Positions 5,488 to 6,979 of a DNA stretch of 6,979 nt are shown here, piece after piece. A model generated the notes under the pieces. It saw only the letters and a program-made list of their open reading frames with translations, made no database searches and was not told where the DNA came from. How positions within the stretch are numbered: position 1 is the stretch's first letter; the number at the start of each line of letters is the position of its first letter. This DNA comes from Actinomycetota bacterium (GTDB lineage Bacteria; Actinomycetota; Thermoleophilia; Gaiellales; Gaiellaceae), in assembly GCA_013817555.1 (NCBI GenBank), contig JACDCN010000111.1, positions 1 to 6,979 on the forward strand. Reading direction: 5' to 3'. The position numbers were made by a program, and so were the translations under genes.

Positions 5488-6828
5488 GTGACCGCGCGCC
5501 AGCCCGACCGCGCACCCGGGACCGACCCGGAGCGCGGGTTCGTGGTCGGAGTCTTCCCCAAGGGCGTCGACGGGGAGGCCGAGCTCGCCGAGCTGCGTGA
5601 GTTGGCACGCACGGCCGGAGTGGCGACGATCGGCGAGATCATTCAGCACCGCGCTCGTCCGGATCAGCGGACGTTCGTGGGAAAGGGAAAGCTCACCGAG
5701 CTGAAGGACGCCTACGCGGCCGCGGACGCGGAGGTGCTGCTCGTCGACGAGGAGCTCAGCCCCACGCAGCAGCAATCGCTGGAGAATGTCCTCGAGGCCC
5801 GTGTCGTCGATCGAACGCAGCTCATCCTCGACATCTTCGCGCAGCATGCTCGCAGCGCCGAGGGAAAGCTCCAGGTCGAGCTCGCGCAGCTCGAGTACAA
5901 CCTGCCGCGGATGCGTGGGCTCTGGCAGCATCTCGAGCGGCTGGGGGGCGGAGTGGGGACGAGGGGGCCCGGAGAGAGCCAGCTCGAGACCGACAGGCGC
6001 CTTGCCAGGACGCGCGTCTCTCTGGTCAAGCGCCGGCTCCGAGAGCTGAGTGCACAACGGGCTACCCGGCGAAAGGAGCGGGAGCGGACGAGCGCGCCGA
6101 CGATTGCGCTCGCCGGCTATACGAACGTCGGCAAATCCACGCTCCTGAACGCGCTCACCGGTGCAGACGCATCCGTCGACGATCGCCTCTTCGAGACGCT
6201 CGATCCGACGACTCGCGGGTTCGAGCACGACGGCAAGCGGTATCTGGTCACCGACACCGTGGGCTTCATCCGCCGGCTGCCGACTCAGCTCGTCGAAGGC
6301 TTTGCCGCCACGTTGGAGGAGACGCTGGTCGCGGATCTCGTGCTTCATGTCGCGGATGCGTCGCTTCCCGAGAGCCGGCTACGGGAGACGATCGACGCCG
6401 TGCACACCGTGCTCACGGAGATCGGAGCCGACGATGTCCCAGTGGAGCTGGTGCTGAACAAGATCGACCATCTCGACCCGCTCGGTCTGCGGCGCATCGC
6501 GCATGCGTTTCCGCGAGCGCTCCAGGTCTCCGCCGCGACGGGGGAGGGGCTCGACGCGCTCAAGGAGCGCGTATCCGAGCTCTTCTCGGACCGATTCGAG
6601 GACGTTCGCTTGCTGGTGCCCTACGAGGACGGACGCCATCTCGCTCTGCTTTATGGTCTGGGAGCTCCCATCGCCGAACGGAGCGATACGCCTGAAGGAG
6701 TGCGTGTGCGCGCCAGGCTGCCGCGTCGCGAGATTCCCCGTTTCGCCCGGTTTCTCGTCGCCGGAGAGGAGGACCTCGCCGCTTCCGCTTCCGATCCTGA
6801 GGCGGACGCGGAGGCGTTTAGACGATGA
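5488..6828 (+). CDS. hflX: Ribosome-associated GTPase HflX
   Basis: HflX is a cytosolic GTPase that binds the large subunit and splits stalled 70S ribosomes under heat or antibiotic stress; in mycobacteria it is linked to macrolide tolerance. The 446-residue protein has the N-terminal HflX domain (about 17-105, including RTFVGKGKLTELK) and the linker domain with GGGVGTRGPGESQLETDRR (153-171). The G domain follows: G1 GYTNVGKST (210-218), G2 threonines in LDPTTRG (239-244), G3 DTVGFI (256-261), G4 NKID (324-327) and G5 SAA (348-350). A C-terminal region follows (about 372-425). The basic stretch RRKERER (194-200) precedes the G domain. Length is normal. GTG 5488 is preferred because a -10-like box lies just upstream; GTG 5541 would cut into the N-terminal strand. 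The stop overlaps the start of dut by ATGA, so the two are probably coupled. Confidence 0.97.
   Translation: MTARQPDRAPGTDPERGFVVGVFPKGVDGEAELAELRELARTAGVATIGEIIQHRARPDQRTFVGKGKLTELKDAYAAADAEVLLVDEELSPTQQQSLENVLEARVVDRTQLILDIFAQHARSAEGKLQVELAQLEYNLPRMRGLWQHLERLGGGVGTRGPGESQLETDRRLARTRVSLVKRRLRELSAQRATRRKERERTSAPTIALAGYTNVGKSTLLNALTGADASVDDRLFETLDPTTRGFEHDGKRYLVTDTVGFIRRLPTQLVEGFAATLEETLVADLVLHVADASLPESRLRETIDAVHTVLTEIGADDVPVELVLNKIDHLDPLGLRRIAHAFPRALQVSAATGEGLDALKERVSELFSDRFEDVRLLVPYEDGRHLALLYGLGAPIAERSDTPEGVRVRARLPRREIPRFARFLVAGEEDLAASASDPEADAEAFRR
6810..6814 (+). promoter_or_regulatory. Possible Shine-Dalgarno site of dut
   Basis: GGAGG ends 10 bases before the ATG at 6825, inside the end of hflX. 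The spacing is a little long, but the match to the anti-SD is good and supports the ATG that overlaps the hflX stop. Confidence 0.45.
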
Positions 6829-6979
6829 TCGATGTCGCAGTTCGCCGCTTACGCGAGGACGCCGTGTTGCCGAGACAGGCCTACGAGGGTGACGCCGGCT
6901 TCGATCTGTCGGCCTGCGAGGAAGCTCGGCTCGAGCCCGGCGAGCGGGCGATCGTCTGCACGGGGATTGCGGTGGAGAT
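6825..6979 (+). CDS. dut: dUTP diphosphatase Dut, N-terminal part (cut by window end)
   Basis: Dut hydrolyses dUTP to dUMP and pyrophosphate, which keeps uracil out of DNA and feeds dTMP synthesis; the family acts as a trimer. The 51 complete codons visible start MIDVAVRRLRE and contain dUTPase motif 1, AYEGDAGFDLSA (19-30), followed by LEPGERAIVCTGIAVE, which matches the strand region after motif 1. The later motifs, including the catalytic Asp and the C-terminal P-loop-like motif, lie beyond the window. The ATG overlaps the hflX stop by four bases, with GGAGG upstream. The frame is open to the window edge. Confidence 0.92.
   Translation, partial: MIDVAVRRLREDAVLPRQAYEGDAGFDLSACEEARLEPGERAIVCTGIAVE

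Noticed and set aside
5455..6348. 297-codon open frame on the minus strand opposite hflX
   Set aside because: Low-complexity Leu/Arg/Glu/Gly composition typical of a shadow; hflX is certain on the plus strand.

Overview
The window is a compact 7 kb piece of a high-GC bacterial chromosome made of housekeeping genes, with no mobile elements, RNA genes or CRISPR. The order miaB - miaA - dapF - (inserted block) - hflX - dut matches the miaB/miaA/dapF/hflX neighbourhood of Actinobacteria (in M. tuberculosis these are Rv2733c, Rv2727c, Rv2726c and Rv2725c). Together with the high GC, the GTG starts and the apparent lack of leaders at two genes, this suggests an actinobacterium. My best guess is a deep-branching lineage such as Thermoleophilia; that placement is inference.

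Layout. (1) Plus strand, 13-3044: miaB and miaA, which together make the ms2i6A37 tRNA modification, then dapF, which starts inside the end of miaA. (2) 3045-3107: a convergent gap with a likely intrinsic terminator for the dapF transcript. (3) Minus strand, 5337 down to 3108: dapE, dapD and a small VOC/glyoxalase-fold gene, joined by a TAATG junction and an ATGA junction, so almost certainly one operon. (4) 5338-5487: a divergent promoter region of about 150 bp, with a near-perfect 20-bp palindrome, a second inverted repeat and -10-like boxes placed as for leaderless transcripts of both dapE and hflX. (5) Plus strand, 5488 to the end: hflX, then the start of dut (ATGA overlap, cut by the window edge).

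Function. DapD (succinyltransferase), DapE (desuccinylase) and DapF (epimerase) are three steps of the succinylase route to meso-diaminopimelate and lysine. The other steps are not in this window. MiaA/MiaB, HflX and Dut act in tRNA modification, ribosome rescue and nucleotide-pool hygiene.

The main surprise is in DapF. It keeps the substrate-binding motifs of the family, but both catalytic cysteines are serine (Ser71 and Ser199), and the GTG loop after the second is GSS. Beside an intact DapD/DapE pair this is either an unusual serine-based epimerase-like enzyme or a DapF homologue with changed chemistry. Other points of interest are the VOC gene coupled to dapD, the palindrome at the dapE promoter, and the dapE start, which is probably nine codons downstream of the longest reading frame.
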